Both the position numbers and the translations under genes were made by a program. The notes under the pieces are model-generated. The model was not told where the DNA came from, did no database searches, and worked only from the letters and a program-made list of their open reading frames with translations. A DNA stretch of 46,238 bases. Source: Planococcus beigongshangi (GTDB taxonomy: Bacteria > Bacillota > Bacilli > Bacillales_A > Planococcaceae). The stretch is taken from positions 1-46,238 of the forward strand of contig NZ_JADHDU010000010.1 of assembly GCF_016820495.1 (NCBI RefSeq), written 5' to 3'. Below, one piece after another: positions 15,630 through 24,809 of the stretch. Every line of letters starts with the position of its first letter. Position 1 is the stretch's first letter.

Positions 15630-16694
15630 ATGAGCGGTTTTTCAGAAACGACGATTCCAGTAAGAACTGGGGAGGAAATAGATATATCGAAACTTGAACA
15701 ATTTCTGCGGGCATCGATTGACGGCCTGCCGGAAGGAGAACTTGAAGTCCGTCAATTCGGTGCAGGCCATTCCAATTTGACCTATGCCCTCAAAATCGCA
15801 GATTGGGAAGGCGTACTCCGGAGACCTCCGCTTGGGCCGGTTGCTCCGAAAGCACATGATATGGAGAGGGAATTCAGGATTTTGCAGTCGCTCGCCCCGG
15901 TTTTTGCTGCAGCACCGAAGCCCTATGTATTGTCGGATGACCCGGCGATTACCGGTGGTCCATTTTTTATCATGGAAAGGCGGCATGGTCTTTTGCTGGA
16001 CACGGAATTTCCGGAAGGAGTGGAAGCGACTGCCGATCGGGGACGAATCATTTCCGAAAGAATGGTGGATACACTTGTTGAACTCCACGGAATTGATTAT
16101 ACACAGACGGCCCTGGCGGCACTGGCGAAACCGGACGGCTTCATGGAACGCCAGGTGAATGGTTGGATCGGCCGTTATGACCGGGCGAAGACGCATGACA
16201 TCGCAGAAGTCGAAGCGTTGAAGAAATGGATGACCGCCAACTTGCCGGCATCTCAGCCACCGACAATCATCCATTATGATTTCAAACTTAATAATGCCAT
16301 GTTCAGTGAAGACTTTTCGGAAATGACCGGCCTGTTTGACTGGGAAATGGCAGCCGTCGGCGATCCGCTTGCCGATCTCGGCGCAGCGATGAGTTATTGG
16401 ATCCAGGCGGATGATCCCGAACTGTTGAAATATGGTATGGGCAAGCCGCCTGTGACGGTCAATGAAGGATTCTACACGCGCGATGAATTTATTCGCCGAT
16501 ATGCGGAAAAGAGCGGGCGGGATGTATCACAGATTGATTTTTATCTGACGTTTGCATATTTTAAACTGGCGGTCATTGTACAGCAGATCTATTTCCGTTA
16601 TCAAAATGGCCAGACGCAGGATTCCCGGTTTGCGAATTTTGACCGCTTCGTCAAAAGCCTGATCCGCCATGCATATCAGACAGCGATAAAATAA
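15630..16694 (+). CDS. APH-like phosphotransferase, ACAD10/11- or LvaA-like
   Basis: A 354-residue protein kinase-fold small-molecule kinase. The N lobe shows FGAGHSNLTYAL and the Lys-equivalent VLRRPPLGPVAPKAHDMEREFRIL. The catalytic loop is IIHYDFKLNNAMF (HxDxxxxN), and the metal-binding motif is GLFDWEMAAVGDPLADLG. In Pseudomonas LvaA and in animal ACAD10/11, kinases of this kind phosphorylate 4-hydroxyacyl-CoA, and the partner dehydrogenase domain then removes the phosphate. The direct neighbourhood with such a dehydrogenase supports that reading. Aminoglycoside phosphotransferase activity is unlikely. Confidence 0.88.
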   Translation: MSGFSETTIPVRTGEEIDISKLEQFLRASIDGLPEGELEVRQFGAGHSNLTYALKIADWEGVLRRPPLGPVAPKAHDMEREFRILQSLAPVFAAAPKPYVLSDDPAITGGPFFIMERRHGLLLDTEFPEGVEATADRGRIISERMVDTLVELHGIDYTQTALAALAKPDGFMERQVNGWIGRYDRAKTHDIAEVEALKKWMTANLPASQPPTIIHYDFKLNNAMFSEDFSEMTGLFDWEMAAVGDPLADLGAAMSYWIQADDPELLKYGMGKPPVTVNEGFYTRDEFIRRYAEKSGRDVSQIDFYLTFAYFKLAVIVQQIYFRYQNGQTQDSRFANFDRFVKSLIRHAYQTAIK

Positions 16695-16768
16695 ACGGGA
16701 TTTTAAGTGTTTTGAAGGAGAAAATAGCTTAAGGAGAGCGGGTATGGAAAAAGGAAGGAGGAGATTGT

Positions 16769-17971
16769 ATGACTGTTGACGGATTTCACGGACAACAATT
16801 ATTTTCTGCCGGCTTTGTCCAGGATCCATATCCGGTTTATGCCGGCTTACGGAAGTCTGAGCCTGTTTACAAAACGCGCTTTCCGGACGGCCAGCAAGGC
16901 TGGCTTGTCACAGGATACGCAGAAGCGGAGGCAGCATTGAAAGAGCCGCGCTTCATCAAGGATTTCAGCAAACTTTACGGTGGCTCCATGGACGGAATGA
17001 GTGTATTTACACAAAACATGCTCTTTTCCGATCCACCTGACCATCGCCGGCTGCGGGGGCTTGCACAAAAAGCGTTTACTCCCCGGGTAATCGAAGGAAT
17101 GAAAGAACGGATAGAAGAGATAACGGAAAACTTGCTTGATGATATGGCGCAAAAAGAAGAGATCAATCTGATCGACGATTTTGCCTTTCCGTTGCCGATC
17201 ATCGTCATCTGTGAAATTTTGGGGGTGCCTTCGGAAGACCGGGACAAATTTCGTATCTGGTCGAATTCACTTATCGAAGGAAGCAGCGGGGAACCTGGCG
17301 TCAGTGTATATCAGCATATGAATGATTTTATCGGGTATCTGGGTGAATGGTTCAGCAAAACAAGACAGGAACCGAAAGATGATCTGATCAGCAAACTGAT
17401 CGAAGCGGAAGAGGCGGGAGACCGCTTGACGGAAAAGGAATTATACGGTGTGGTCACCTTATTGATCGTCGCCGGTCATGAAACGACCGTCAATCTGATC
17501 GGCAATAGTTTTTTGAACCTGCTTCAGCATCCTGAGCAAAAAGAGAAGCTTAGCAGGAATCCGGAATTGATTGACGGGGCACTCGAGGAATCCCTGCGTT
17601 TTGACGGTCCTGTGGAATTCAGTACATCCCGATGGGTACTTGAACAGTTCTCTTTTGCCGGAAAGGATATAAAGCGAGGGGAGCTAGTCGTCGTCGCTTT
17701 GAATGCTGCGAACCGGGACCAGGCTAAATTTTCTGAAGCGGAAGTTTTCGATATCGAGCGTGAAAAAAGTCCGCATCTTGCTTTCGGCACCGGCATCCAT
17801 CACTGTTTAGGAGCACCGCTCGCAAGACTCGAAGGAAAGATTGCCGTCTCAAGGCTGCTGGAGCGTTTTCCGGATCTGGAGCTTCGGGTGCCGGTCACTG
17901 AACTGGAATGGCGGCCGGGAATGATCGTTCGCGGTGTCAAAGAGATTCCGTTGCTAAATCTAAAAAGATAA
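16769..17971 (+). CDS. Cytochrome P450 (bacterial class, CYP107/109-like)
   Basis: A 400-residue soluble bacterial P450. The heme ligand motif is FGTGIHHCLGAPLARLE, with Cys at about residue 346. The I-helix has VAGHETT for oxygen activation, and the K-helix has EESLRF (ExxR). A ribosome binding site, GGAGGAG, precedes ATG, and only 74 nt separate it from the kinase gene, so it probably belongs to the same operon. Electrons would come from a ferredoxin or flavodoxin encoded elsewhere. The substrate cannot be told. The context with an acyl-CoA dehydrogenase and hydroxyacyl kinase makes fatty acid hydroxylation plausible. Confidence 0.9.
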   Translation: MTVDGFHGQQLFSAGFVQDPYPVYAGLRKSEPVYKTRFPDGQQGWLVTGYAEAEAALKEPRFIKDFSKLYGGSMDGMSVFTQNMLFSDPPDHRRLRGLAQKAFTPRVIEGMKERIEEITENLLDDMAQKEEINLIDDFAFPLPIIVICEILGVPSEDRDKFRIWSNSLIEGSSGEPGVSVYQHMNDFIGYLGEWFSKTRQEPKDDLISKLIEAEEAGDRLTEKELYGVVTLLIVAGHETTVNLIGNSFLNLLQHPEQKEKLSRNPELIDGALEESLRFDGPVEFSTSRWVLEQFSFAGKDIKRGELVVVALNAANRDQAKFSEAEVFDIEREKSPHLAFGTGIHHCLGAPLARLEGKIAVSRLLERFPDLELRVPVTELEWRPGMIVRGVKEIPLLNLKR

Positions 17972-18005
17972 AAATGAAGAGTCCGCCGTTCGCTTTCCAT
18001 TAAAA

Positions 18006-18037
18006 AAGCCGTTCACCTCATAGAGACGAATGGCTTC
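18006..18037. terminator. Bidirectional terminator
   Basis: AAGCCGTTC/GAATGGCTT stem (one G-U) between the convergent P450 gene and the membrane protein gene, with A and T tracts outside. Confidence 0.7.
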
Positions 18038-18049
18038 TTGATGTTTAAT

Positions 18050-18613
18050 TCATTCGAGTTCGATACGTTCGTGGGTTCCCCCGAAGAACTGCACACTGTT
18101 GATGATGGTGCCCCGCATCTGGTCAAGTGAACCGGATGACATCGTGATGACTTCCCCGTCTTTCATGATGAACGTGTAGGAGTCGACCCTTGTTATGCCA
18201 TTTTCTTTGACGATGCGTTCTTCCACTTTTTCGAAATCTGCCCATTCATATGTTTCAGAAGTATAGGCGAAAGGGGCATTCCGGACAAAGTTATCAGGCG
18301 TGACATAATAATAATCCGTCAATGACAGGCTGACTCCGATCAGGCCAATAACAAACAACGGAAGCGCCGATAAATATTTCTTCAGCCGGTGTTCGACATT
18401 GGCCAGCACGATCAAACCGGATGCTACAAGTGCGAGCCCGATTCCGCCAGTCAATAATGATGTGGACGATGTGCCGATGGCGATTGAATCCGGTGTGATG
18501 AACATGGCTTTGATCGGATAGAAAATGGCGAAAGGGGCAAAGAATGCTGAAACAAATAAAATGACGGCAAATGTAATATAGATGATTTTCTTCTGATCGA
18601 TAAAATCATACAT
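18050..18613 (-). CDS. Membrane protein of unknown function
   Basis: A 187-residue protein with four hydrophobic helices in the first 105 residues (VILFVSAFFAPFAIFYPI, LLTGGIGLALVASGLIVLA, YLSALPLFVIGLIGVSLSL) and a soluble C-terminal domain of about 80 residues (SYTFIMKDGEVITMSSGS), resembling a small PH-like or beta domain. Its ribosome binding site, GGAGG, overlaps the end of the cation transporter gene, and its ATG lies 2 nt after that stop, so the two are translationally coupled. I do not recognise the family. Confidence 0.75.
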   Translation of the reverse strand: MYDFIDQKKIIYITFAVILFVSAFFAPFAIFYPIKAMFITPDSIAIGTSSTSLLTGGIGLALVASGLIVLANVEHRLKKYLSALPLFVIGLIGVSLSLTDYYYVTPDNFVRNAPFAYTSETYEWADFEKVEERIVKENGITRVDSYTFIMKDGEVITMSSGSLDQMRGTIINSVQFFGGTHERIELE

Positions 18614-18615
18614 AG

Positions 18616-19518
18616 TTAATCCTCCTCTTCAAGGAAATAGCGGTTTTCAGAATAGTCCGGCTCTATATGTACGAGCACGACGCAATTTGGTTTCGTTTTT
18701 TTGACTTTTCTTTCAATTTCTTCCGTAATCCAGTGGCTTTCCATCACATTCAATAAAGGATCCACTTCAATCGTAAGATCGACGAACATCAGATTTCCGT
18801 GATTGCGGCCTTTAAAATCGCTTAGTTTCCGGACCCCCGGTACTTTTCGGATGATAGCCGACAAGGTTTCGACTTCATCTTCATTGAAGGCATCCGTCAA
18901 AGTCATGACGGACTCCTTGAAAATATCCAAGGCCGTTTTTAATATGATCAATCCGACGATGAATGCGGTCAGCACGTCGATGATCGGCGCACCCAGAATG
19001 GCGCCGAGGATCCCGATGCCCGCACCGATGCTGACAAACGCATCAGAACGGTTATCATAGGCTGCGGCTTTCACAGCCGTGCTGCCGATCTCTTTGCTCA
19101 GTTTTAGGTTATAGCGGTAGACGGAATACATGACGACGGCTGAAAAGAATGCGATGCCGGCTGTATAAAGGGATGGTGCAGCCTGTTCGGCTGGTGTGAA
19201 AAAATTGCGTGTGGCACCGAGCAGGACCTGGAGCCCGATTACGGCCATGATGAAGGAGGCCAGAAGGGAAGCCACGGTTTCAGCCCGCAGGTGCCCGTAA
19301 TGGTGGTTCTCATCGGGAGGTTTTTGTGAAATGCGCAAACCTACCAGGACTGCGACGGATGCGATGATATCGGTTAAATTATTGAAGCCGTCCGCTTTCA
19401 GTGCTTCAGAGGAACCTGCAAAACCGAATGTGAGTTTCAGCGCACTGAGGAAGATGTACGCACCGATACTCAGCATCGCACCTCTTTCCCCGCGGCGTAA
19501 GTTTGTATACAGCTCCAT
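18616..19518 (-). CDS. CDF-family cation efflux transporter
   Basis: A cation diffusion facilitator of 300 residues that exports divalent metals (Mn, Zn, Fe or Co) by proton exchange. The first metal site appears as EALKADGFNNLTD in helix 2 and the matching site as AAAYDNRSDAFVS in helix 5. The His-rich loop NHHYGHLRAE is between helices 2 and 3. The C-terminal domain contains DLTIEVDPLLNVMESHWITEEIERKV and ends with HIEPD. The motif order is like the MneP/MneS manganese exporters of Bacillus, but the metal cannot be fixed. The start is ATG 19518, with an AGGAGG-like site upstream. Confidence 0.88.
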   Translation of the reverse strand: MELYTNLRRGERGAMLSIGAYIFLSALKLTFGFAGSSEALKADGFNNLTDIIASVAVLVGLRISQKPPDENHHYGHLRAETVASLLASFIMAVIGLQVLLGATRNFFTPAEQAAPSLYTAGIAFFSAVVMYSVYRYNLKLSKEIGSTAVKAAAYDNRSDAFVSIGAGIGILGAILGAPIIDVLTAFIVGLIILKTALDIFKESVMTLTDAFNEDEVETLSAIIRKVPGVRKLSDFKGRNHGNLMFVDLTIEVDPLLNVMESHWITEEIERKVKKTKPNCVVLVHIEPDYSENRYFLEEED

Positions 19519-19554
19519 AATGTTTCCTGCCTCCAATTTCCTTAGACATAGTGA

Positions 19555-19580
19555 AAGCGACCCTCGCGAGAGAGTCGCTT
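19555..19580 (-). terminator. Hairpin after the CNNM gene
   Basis: AAGCGAC/GTCGCTT outer stem extended by CTC/GAG, located directly downstream of the CNNM/CBS gene. The following T run is short, so it could instead be an mRNA 3'-end structure. Confidence 0.55.
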
Positions 19581-19586
19581 GTGCTA

Positions 19587-20900
19587 TTAGCCTTCATTTT
19601 CTCCGATATGTTTTTGGACTTCCAGATAAAGGATATGATGGCCGTCCACTTCTTTGATAAGAAATTCATAGCCTTGTTCAACGATTTTCTCGCCGGGGAT
19701 GGTATCGAAATTCCTGCTCATGATCCAGCCGCCGATCGTATCGATGTCTTCTTCATGTATTTCGATATCAAGTATATCATTAATGCTTTCAATCAGCATC
19801 TTAGCACTGAAAATATAATGGTCTTCGCCGATTTTTTGAACTTCTGGAATTTCTTCCAGATCAAATTCGTCCTGGATATCCCCGACGATCTCTTCAATGA
19901 TATCCTCGATGGTCACAAGGCCTGAAGTTCCGCCGTATTCATCACGTAAGATGGCCATATGTATTCGTTCACGCTGAATTTTCTGCAATAATTCGCTGAG
20001 CGGCATGGTATCGATCACCTGGATGACAGGAAGGGCAAAATTCTCCACTGTTTTCTCTCCGTTCAGCGGGTTCCGGATAAAGGCGGTCAAAAGGTATTTC
20101 ATATTGAGGACACCGATGATATGGTCACGATCGCCATCGATGACCGGATAGCGGGTGAATTGCTCCATGCCGGCCACTTCAAAAACTTCCTTCAGCGTGA
20201 GTTCCTTATCGACCGTTTTCATCTCGGTTCTCGGCACCATGATTTCTTTGGCGATGCGCTCATCAAACTCAAAGATTTTATTGACAAAAGCATGTTCGGA
20301 AGAGGTAATTTCACCGCTTTCAAGGCTTGCCGAAAGGAGAAGTTTCAAATCTTCTTCGGTATGGCTGATGTCTGATCGGGAAATCTGGGAGACGCCAAAC
20401 AATTTTGCTGTCATTTTGGAGGATTGATGAAAAAACCAGACAGGTATATACATCAGATAATAGACGAGGACCAGTGGCCTTGCGATCATCAATGTAATCT
20501 GTTCAGCTTTTTTGACGGCGATCGTCTTTGGCACAAGTTCTCCTATGATCGTGAGCGCTGCAAGAATCAGAAGAAATGCAATGAATATTGCCAAAGCACC
20601 CGAAATTGCTCCGCCAAAATTCAATCTTCCTGTTAAAGGTGTGATGAAATTCAGCACAAAGGAATGCCCGAGCCAGCCGAGGCCGAGTACAGAAATCATT
20701 AGGCCAAGCTGGGAGGCTGACAAATAATCGTCCATATTGGAAAGGATGCGTTTTGCATATGGTGCATTCCGGTTGCCTTCTTCGATCAGCCGGTCGATTC
20801 TGCTGCTTCGGACTTTCACGATTGCATATTCGCTTGCTGAAAAAAAAGCAGCTGCACTAAGCAGCACGATAAATATCGTCGTCTGTATGGCTATGTCCAA
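19587..20900 (-). CDS. CNNM/CBS-domain ion transporter (hemolysin C-like, MpfA-type)
   Basis: A 437-residue membrane protein with the DUF21/CNNM transmembrane part (residues 1-190: [44 protein letters not shown]), two CBS domains ([12 protein letters not shown] through [31 protein letters not shown]) and a CorC_HlyC C-terminal domain. Relatives in Bacillus and Staphylococcus (YhdP, MpfA) export Mg2+ or act in metal tolerance. The start is TTG 20900 with AAAGGA 6 nt upstream. A short upstream ORF overlaps this start. I find no Mg-sensing M-box in the 5' region. Confidence 0.9.
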   Translation of the reverse strand: MDIAIQTTIFIVLLSAAAFFSASEYAIVKVRSSRIDRLIEEGNRNAPYAKRILSNMDDYLSASQLGLMISVLGLGWLGHSFVLNFITPLTGRLNFGGAISGALAIFIAFLLILAALTIIGELVPKTIAVKKAEQITLMIARPLVLVYYLMYIPVWFFHQSSKMTAKLFGVSQISRSDISHTEEDLKLLLSASLESGEITSSEHAFVNKIFEFDERIAKEIMVPRTEMKTVDKELTLKEVFEVAGMEQFTRYPVIDGDRDHIIGVLNMKYLLTAFIRNPLNGEKTVENFALPVIQVIDTMPLSELLQKIQRERIHMAILRDEYGGTSGLVTIEDIIEEIVGDIQDEFDLEEIPEVQKIGEDHYIFSAKMLIESINDILDIEIHEEDIDTIGGWIMSRNFDTIPGEKIVEQGYEFLIKEVDGHHILYLEVQKHIGENEG

Positions 20901-20941
20901 ATAATTCCTTTGCTCCAGTCACAGCAACATGAGTGCAGCAA
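20891..20941 (-). CDS. Short upstream ORF overlapping the CNNM gene start (putative)
   Basis: GGGAGG lies 8 nt before TTG 20941. The frame reads [16 protein letters not shown] and stops at TAG, 10 nt inside the CNNM gene in another frame. Three adjacent cysteines and two tryptophans are unusual for a random frame. If translated, it would couple to and tune translation of the transporter. Support is the ribosome binding site and the overlap only. Confidence 0.35.
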   Translation of the reverse strand: MLHSCCCDWSKGIIWT

Positions 20942-21100
20942 AGTTTGCACCTCCCGGGAGAATCTGAGTTAGTTTAATGATACGGCAACGAAAATGAAAA
21001 AACAAATAATTCTGTCAATAAAATTTACATGGGTGTAATTTTATTCATATAAGCAATCGGTTATGCTTGTATGTAGACTATTATAAAAGGAGAGGCTCAT

Positions 21101-22270
21101 ATGACAAAGAATAAATACCTGGAAATCCTTAAAGCTTCAACCAAGCTCGGGTTGACGTCTTTCGGGGGGCCGGCTGCACACATCGGTTATTTCCGGGATG
21201 AATATGTGGAGAAACGCAAATGGCTGGATGATAAAGCTTATGCCGACCTCGTCGCTTTGTGTCAATTCCTTCCAGGTCCTGCGAGTTCACAGGTCGGGAT
21301 ATCCATTGGAATGCTGCGGGGAGGCATACTCGGTGGCTTCCTGTCCTGGTTCGGGTTTACCATGCCGTCAGTATTGATATTGGCATTGTTTGCGATGTTC
21401 GTATCAGGTGCCGCTTTTGATGCAGGATGGATACAGGGACTGAAAATCGTGGCTGTCGCGGTCGTCGCACATGCATTGCTCGGAATGGGCAAATCGCTGG
21501 CACCTGATAAGCAGCGGGTAGCGATTGCCGTTCTGTCCGCTACTGCCATCTTGCTGATGCCGACAGCCTGGGCGCAAATCGGCGTCATCATTGCTGCCGG
21601 CTTTGCAGGATACTTCATCTACCGTAAAGATAAAGCGCCGGAAGCAGTGAAGCTGGTGCTGTCTTTCGGGAAAAAGACGGGTATTGCCGCCTGGACGATT
21701 TTCGCTGGCTTATTGATCGGGCTGCCATTGCTCCGCCCATTGTTCGAATCCACTTATTATGCAATTTTTGATATCTTTTACCGGGTTGGTTCGATTGTTT
21801 TTGGCGGGGGCCATGTCGTGCTTCCGATGCTCGAGCGTGAAGTCGTGCCAATGTTCATGGATACCGATTTATTCATTTCCGGATACGGTGCAGCCCAGGC
21901 AGTACCGGGCCCATTGTTTACATTGTCCGCTTATCTGGGGCAATTGATGGGGAGCGGCTTGGGGGTGGCAATTGCCGTAGCGGCGATGTTTTTGCCTTCA
22001 TTTCTTCTGGTCATCGGCACTTTGCCGTTCTGGAGCATCATCCGCACAAAATCTGGAGTACAGGCTGCGTTGAAAGGCGTCAATGCTGCGGTTGTAGGTG
22101 TTTTACTCGCGGCTCTTTACGACCCGGTTTTCACTTCAGCCATCAAAGCCCCGATTGACTTTGCCGTTGCGATAATCGCATTTGCCATGTTAGTCTATTT
22201 TAAACTGGCCCCTTGGATTGTAGTGCTGTTCACCGCAATTCTTGGCGCTGCGATTTATGCATTCCTATAG
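21101..22270 (+). CDS. chrA: Chromate transporter ChrA
   Basis: A CHR-family transporter of 389 residues with the two-repeat architecture. The N-terminal repeat has [42 protein letters not shown], and the C-terminal repeat has [16 protein letters not shown] and [16 protein letters not shown]. About ten to twelve helices are expected. It exports chromate, probably by proton or sulfate exchange. A strong ribosome binding site, AAGGAGAGG, precedes ATG. kynU starts 21 nt after its stop without a terminator in between, so co-transcription is likely, although the functions seem unrelated. Confidence 0.93.
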   Translation: MTKNKYLEILKASTKLGLTSFGGPAAHIGYFRDEYVEKRKWLDDKAYADLVALCQFLPGPASSQVGISIGMLRGGILGGFLSWFGFTMPSVLILALFAMFVSGAAFDAGWIQGLKIVAVAVVAHALLGMGKSLAPDKQRVAIAVLSATAILLMPTAWAQIGVIIAAGFAGYFIYRKDKAPEAVKLVLSFGKKTGIAAWTIFAGLLIGLPLLRPLFESTYYAIFDIFYRVGSIVFGGGHVVLPMLEREVVPMFMDTDLFISGYGAAQAVPGPLFTLSAYLGQLMGSGLGVAIAVAAMFLPSFLLVIGTLPFWSIIRTKSGVQAALKGVNAAVVGVLLAALYDPVFTSAIKAPIDFAVAIIAFAMLVYFKLAPWIVVLFTAILGAAIYAFL

Positions 22271-22290
22271 ATGAAAGGAAGTTGGTAAAC

Positions 22291-23541
22291 GTGAACGCCA
22301 AAATAATGGATGAACAAGACCCGCTCCGCAAATTCAAAGAAGAATTCCACACGCAGGAAGGCACAATCTATATGGACGGAAATTCACTCGGCCTGATGTC
22401 TAAGCGGGCGGAATCCAAGCTGCTCAGCCTGATGGACAGCTGGAAGGTGCATGGCATCGATGGATGGACTGAAGGGGAGCATCCGTGGTTCACCCTGGCG
22501 GAAGAGATGAGTTCGCGCATCGCACCGCTTGTGGGAGCTCAGGAAAATGAAGTGATGGTCACAGGTTCGATCACTTCGAATATTCACCAGATGCTCTCCA
22601 CCCTGTTCCAACCGACAGAAGGCCGTTCGGTCATTCTGGTGGATGAGCTGAATTTCCCTTCGGATATTTATGCGGTCGAAAGCCATATCCGTTTGCGTGG
22701 GCTGGATCCGTCGGCTGCCATGCGCAAGATTGGAAGCAGTGACGGCTATACACTGGCATCAGAGGATATTCTGGAGCAGCTGACAGAAGACGTGGCAATC
22801 GTTTTACTGCCGTCAGTACTTTACCGGAGCGGCCAGCTACTGCCGATCCGTGAGATTACTGCGGCTGCTCATGACAAAGGGATCCTGGTCGGGTTTGACC
22901 TGGCGCATTCGATTGGAGCCATGCCGCACTCGCTTCACGAAGACGGAGTGGATTTTGCGGTCTGGTGCCATTACAAATATATGAATTCCGGTCCCGGCGG
23001 TACAGGAGGCCTGTATATCCATGAACGACATCATGATCTGCTGCCAGGCAACGCCGGCTGGTTCGGTTCCGATAAAACGAAACAATTTGATATGGATCAC
23101 GAATTTTCAAAAGCGGCTGGCGCTGGTGCCTATCAGATCGGCACACCGAATATTTTCAGCATGGCGCCGCTTCTTGGCAGTATCGAAATTTTCGAGGAAG
23201 CAGATATTTTCCGCGTCCGCGAAAAATCATTGCTGCTGACAGAATTGCTGAGAAAAGGGCTCGCTGAAGGGGTTCCCGAACTGATGGATGTAACCCCGCA
23301 GGCTGATGCTGAGCGGGGTGGCCATATTGCCCTGGCTCATCCGGAAGCGGCACGAATCTGTAAAGCCCTGAAGGATCAGGGAGTAGTGCCGGATTTCAGG
23401 GCACCTAATATGATCCGCCTTGCGCCTGTTGCTTTATACACCTCTTTTTCTGATGTGGAGCAGACAGTGGAAATCCTCCAGACCATAATGGCTGAAGAAT
23501 TGTATAAAAATTATTCCAATAAACGAAATGTGGTGGCATGA
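22291..23541 (+). CDS. kynU: Kynureninase
   Basis: A PLP enzyme splitting kynurenine to anthranilate and alanine (or hydroxykynurenine to hydroxyanthranilate). [13 protein letters not shown] near the N terminus, [25 protein letters not shown] and the PLP-lysine segment [13 protein letters not shown] (Lys at about 229) all fit. The start GTG 22291 follows AAAGGAAG at 11 nt; an ATG at 22306 is the alternative. It is followed without a gap by kynB. The tryptophan dioxygenase gene kynA, usually next to these two, is not here. Confidence 0.92.
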   Translation: MNAKIMDEQDPLRKFKEEFHTQEGTIYMDGNSLGLMSKRAESKLLSLMDSWKVHGIDGWTEGEHPWFTLAEEMSSRIAPLVGAQENEVMVTGSITSNIHQMLSTLFQPTEGRSVILVDELNFPSDIYAVESHIRLRGLDPSAAMRKIGSSDGYTLASEDILEQLTEDVAIVLLPSVLYRSGQLLPIREITAAAHDKGILVGFDLAHSIGAMPHSLHEDGVDFAVWCHYKYMNSGPGGTGGLYIHERHHDLLPGNAGWFGSDKTKQFDMDHEFSKAAGAGAYQIGTPNIFSMAPLLGSIEIFEEADIFRVREKSLLLTELLRKGLAEGVPELMDVTPQADAERGGHIALAHPEAARICKALKDQGVVPDFRAPNMIRLAPVALYTSFSDVEQTVEILQTIMAEELYKNYSNKRNVVA

Positions 23542-24165
23542 ATGACCATTAAAGAGATTTATGATATTTCCATGGAATTATATACCGGCGCACCCCAGTG
23601 GCCCGGAGACCGTCCGTTTGAATATGCTTTATCTGTGACAAAAGAGCAAAGCGGTTCAGTCAATGTGGGTGAAGTGAAAACGAGCACCCACATGGGGACC
23701 CATATCGATTCGCCGTTTCATTATGATGATAATGGGATCAAAATCGAGGAAATGCCACTGGAAGTTTACTTGAGTTCTGCTCAAGTGGTGGATGCGCAGG
23801 GGCTGACGCATATCGGCACAGAAAATCTGCCGGAGCCGGAAGAAGGGGTATCAGCCATCCTGCTGAAAACATGCAGCTGGCAGGACCGGACAAGATTTCC
23901 AGAGACGTGGCCAATTTTTTCTGGAGCCATCGCGGAATGGATGGCTGAAAAAAACATTCGTCTGCTGGGGGTCGATTTGCCGTCCGTTGATTCAAAAAAC
24001 AGCAAAGAATTACCGATGCATCAGGCGATGAACGCGAATCATCGTTATATCCTGGAAGGCATCGTGCTGGATGATGTCGTGCCAGGGGTTTATCAATTAT
24101 CTGCGTTGCCTTTGAAAATCAAAGGGGCAGATGGCAGTCCGGTACGGGCCGTATTATACCGCTGA
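23542..24165 (+). CDS. kynB: Kynurenine formamidase (cyclase family) KynB
   Basis: A metal-dependent hydrolase of 207 residues that converts N-formylkynurenine to kynurenine. The metal motif HMGTHIDSPFHY is at about residue 52, and PTWPGDRP-like APQWPGDRPFEY near the N terminus is characteristic. The Asp-rich GVDLPSVDSKNSKELPMHQAM segment follows. The ATG directly follows the kynU stop codon, so translation is coupled. Together with KynU it would yield anthranilate from formylkynurenine. Confidence 0.92.
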   Translation: MTIKEIYDISMELYTGAPQWPGDRPFEYALSVTKEQSGSVNVGEVKTSTHMGTHIDSPFHYDDNGIKIEEMPLEVYLSSAQVVDAQGLTHIGTENLPEPEEGVSAILLKTCSWQDRTRFPETWPIFSGAIAEWMAEKNIRLLGVDLPSVDSKNSKELPMHQAMNANHRYILEGIVLDDVVPGVYQLSALPLKIKGADGSPVRAVLYR

Positions 24166-24170
24166 AAGCA

Positions 24171-24208
24171 AAAAAACCTTCACCTGTTATCCGGGGTGAA
24201 GGTTTTTT
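24171..24208. terminator. Bidirectional terminator after kynB
   Basis: A 14-bp stem AAAAAACCTTCACC/GGTGAAGGTTTTTT between kynB and the convergent ArsC-like gene. Confidence 0.95.
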
Positions 24209-24641
24209 ACATATAATCGGAACGGAAATAAGATTCCATATTTTTTATATTCACTGCAATTTCATCGCAGATTTCCTGATATAAGGCCCATTGTTCCGTT
24301 TCATCCATCGACCGCAATTCCGGATTGCGGATATCCCATCGCAATAATTTTTGAGCGGGCAAATCTGCAGGTATATCATCTTGTTCGAATTCGCCGTCAT
24401 GCAGCGCAATGATCAAATCCGCTTCTCCGACTTCATCCGAGTTGTAGGATCTTGGTGCAACTTCCGGCAGATCGATTATTATTTCCTTCATGATTTCTAT
24501 CGGGGTCTCGCTTATGGAAGGCTGGCCCCAGGCTGCACTTCGAATTTCCCAATCCGGGAGATCAAGTCGATTTGCCCATATCTCAGCCATCAGTCCACGG
24601 TGCTGGTGTGAAGACAGAAAGTAGACGGTTTGCTTAGACAT
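24207..24641 (-). CDS. ArsC/LMW-phosphatase fold protein lacking catalytic cysteines
   Basis: A 144-residue protein with the overall sequence of thioredoxin-linked arsenate reductases and low-molecular-weight phosphatases. The N terminus TVYFLSSHQHRGLMAEIWANR aligns with the family's active loop FLCTGNSCRSQMAEGWA, but the nucleophile Cys and second Cys are missing. Further on, ADLIIALHDGE replaces the ADLVVTLCGDA segment with its redox Cys. The only cysteine in the protein is near the C terminus, in YQEICDEIAV. The fold and C-terminal helix are kept, so it may be a binding or regulatory protein. Catalysis by the usual mechanism is excluded. A ribosome binding site, GGAG, precedes ATG. Confidence 0.75.
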   Translation of the reverse strand: MSKQTVYFLSSHQHRGLMAEIWANRLDLPDWEIRSAAWGQPSISETPIEIMKEIIIDLPEVAPRSYNSDEVGEADLIIALHDGEFEQDDIPADLPAQKLLRWDIRNPELRSMDETEQWALYQEICDEIAVNIKNMESYFRSDYM

Positions 24642-24674
24642 GGCTGTTCTCCTTCTTCCTTTGTTTCAATTTGA

Positions 24675-24699
24675 TAAACATTATCTTTAGTAATGTTTA
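24675..24699. promoter_or_regulatory. Inverted repeat upstream of the ArsC-like gene
   Basis: TAAACATTA and TAATGTTTA form 9-bp arms around a 7-nt centre, 34 bp before the ATG. It may be a repressor site; no regulator is known. Confidence 0.45.
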
Positions 24700-24809
24700 C
24701 CCATCTCAGAGGTGTTTAAACTAATGATAATATGACATTATTGACACATTTAATGGGGTGGTCTAGGTGTGCAGTTCTTACCGGCAGCTCTTTTCAGCAG
24801 GCCGCTGTC

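Noticed and set aside
15642..16274. Minus-strand frame of 210 residues inside the kinase gene
   Set aside because: Shadow frame; the sense strand encodes the HxDxxxxN kinase.
20942..21100. Possible Mg-sensing M-box or Mn-sensing yybP-ykoY riboswitch before the CNNM gene
   Set aside because: The intergenic region is too short, and I see neither the conserved core sequences nor a terminator.
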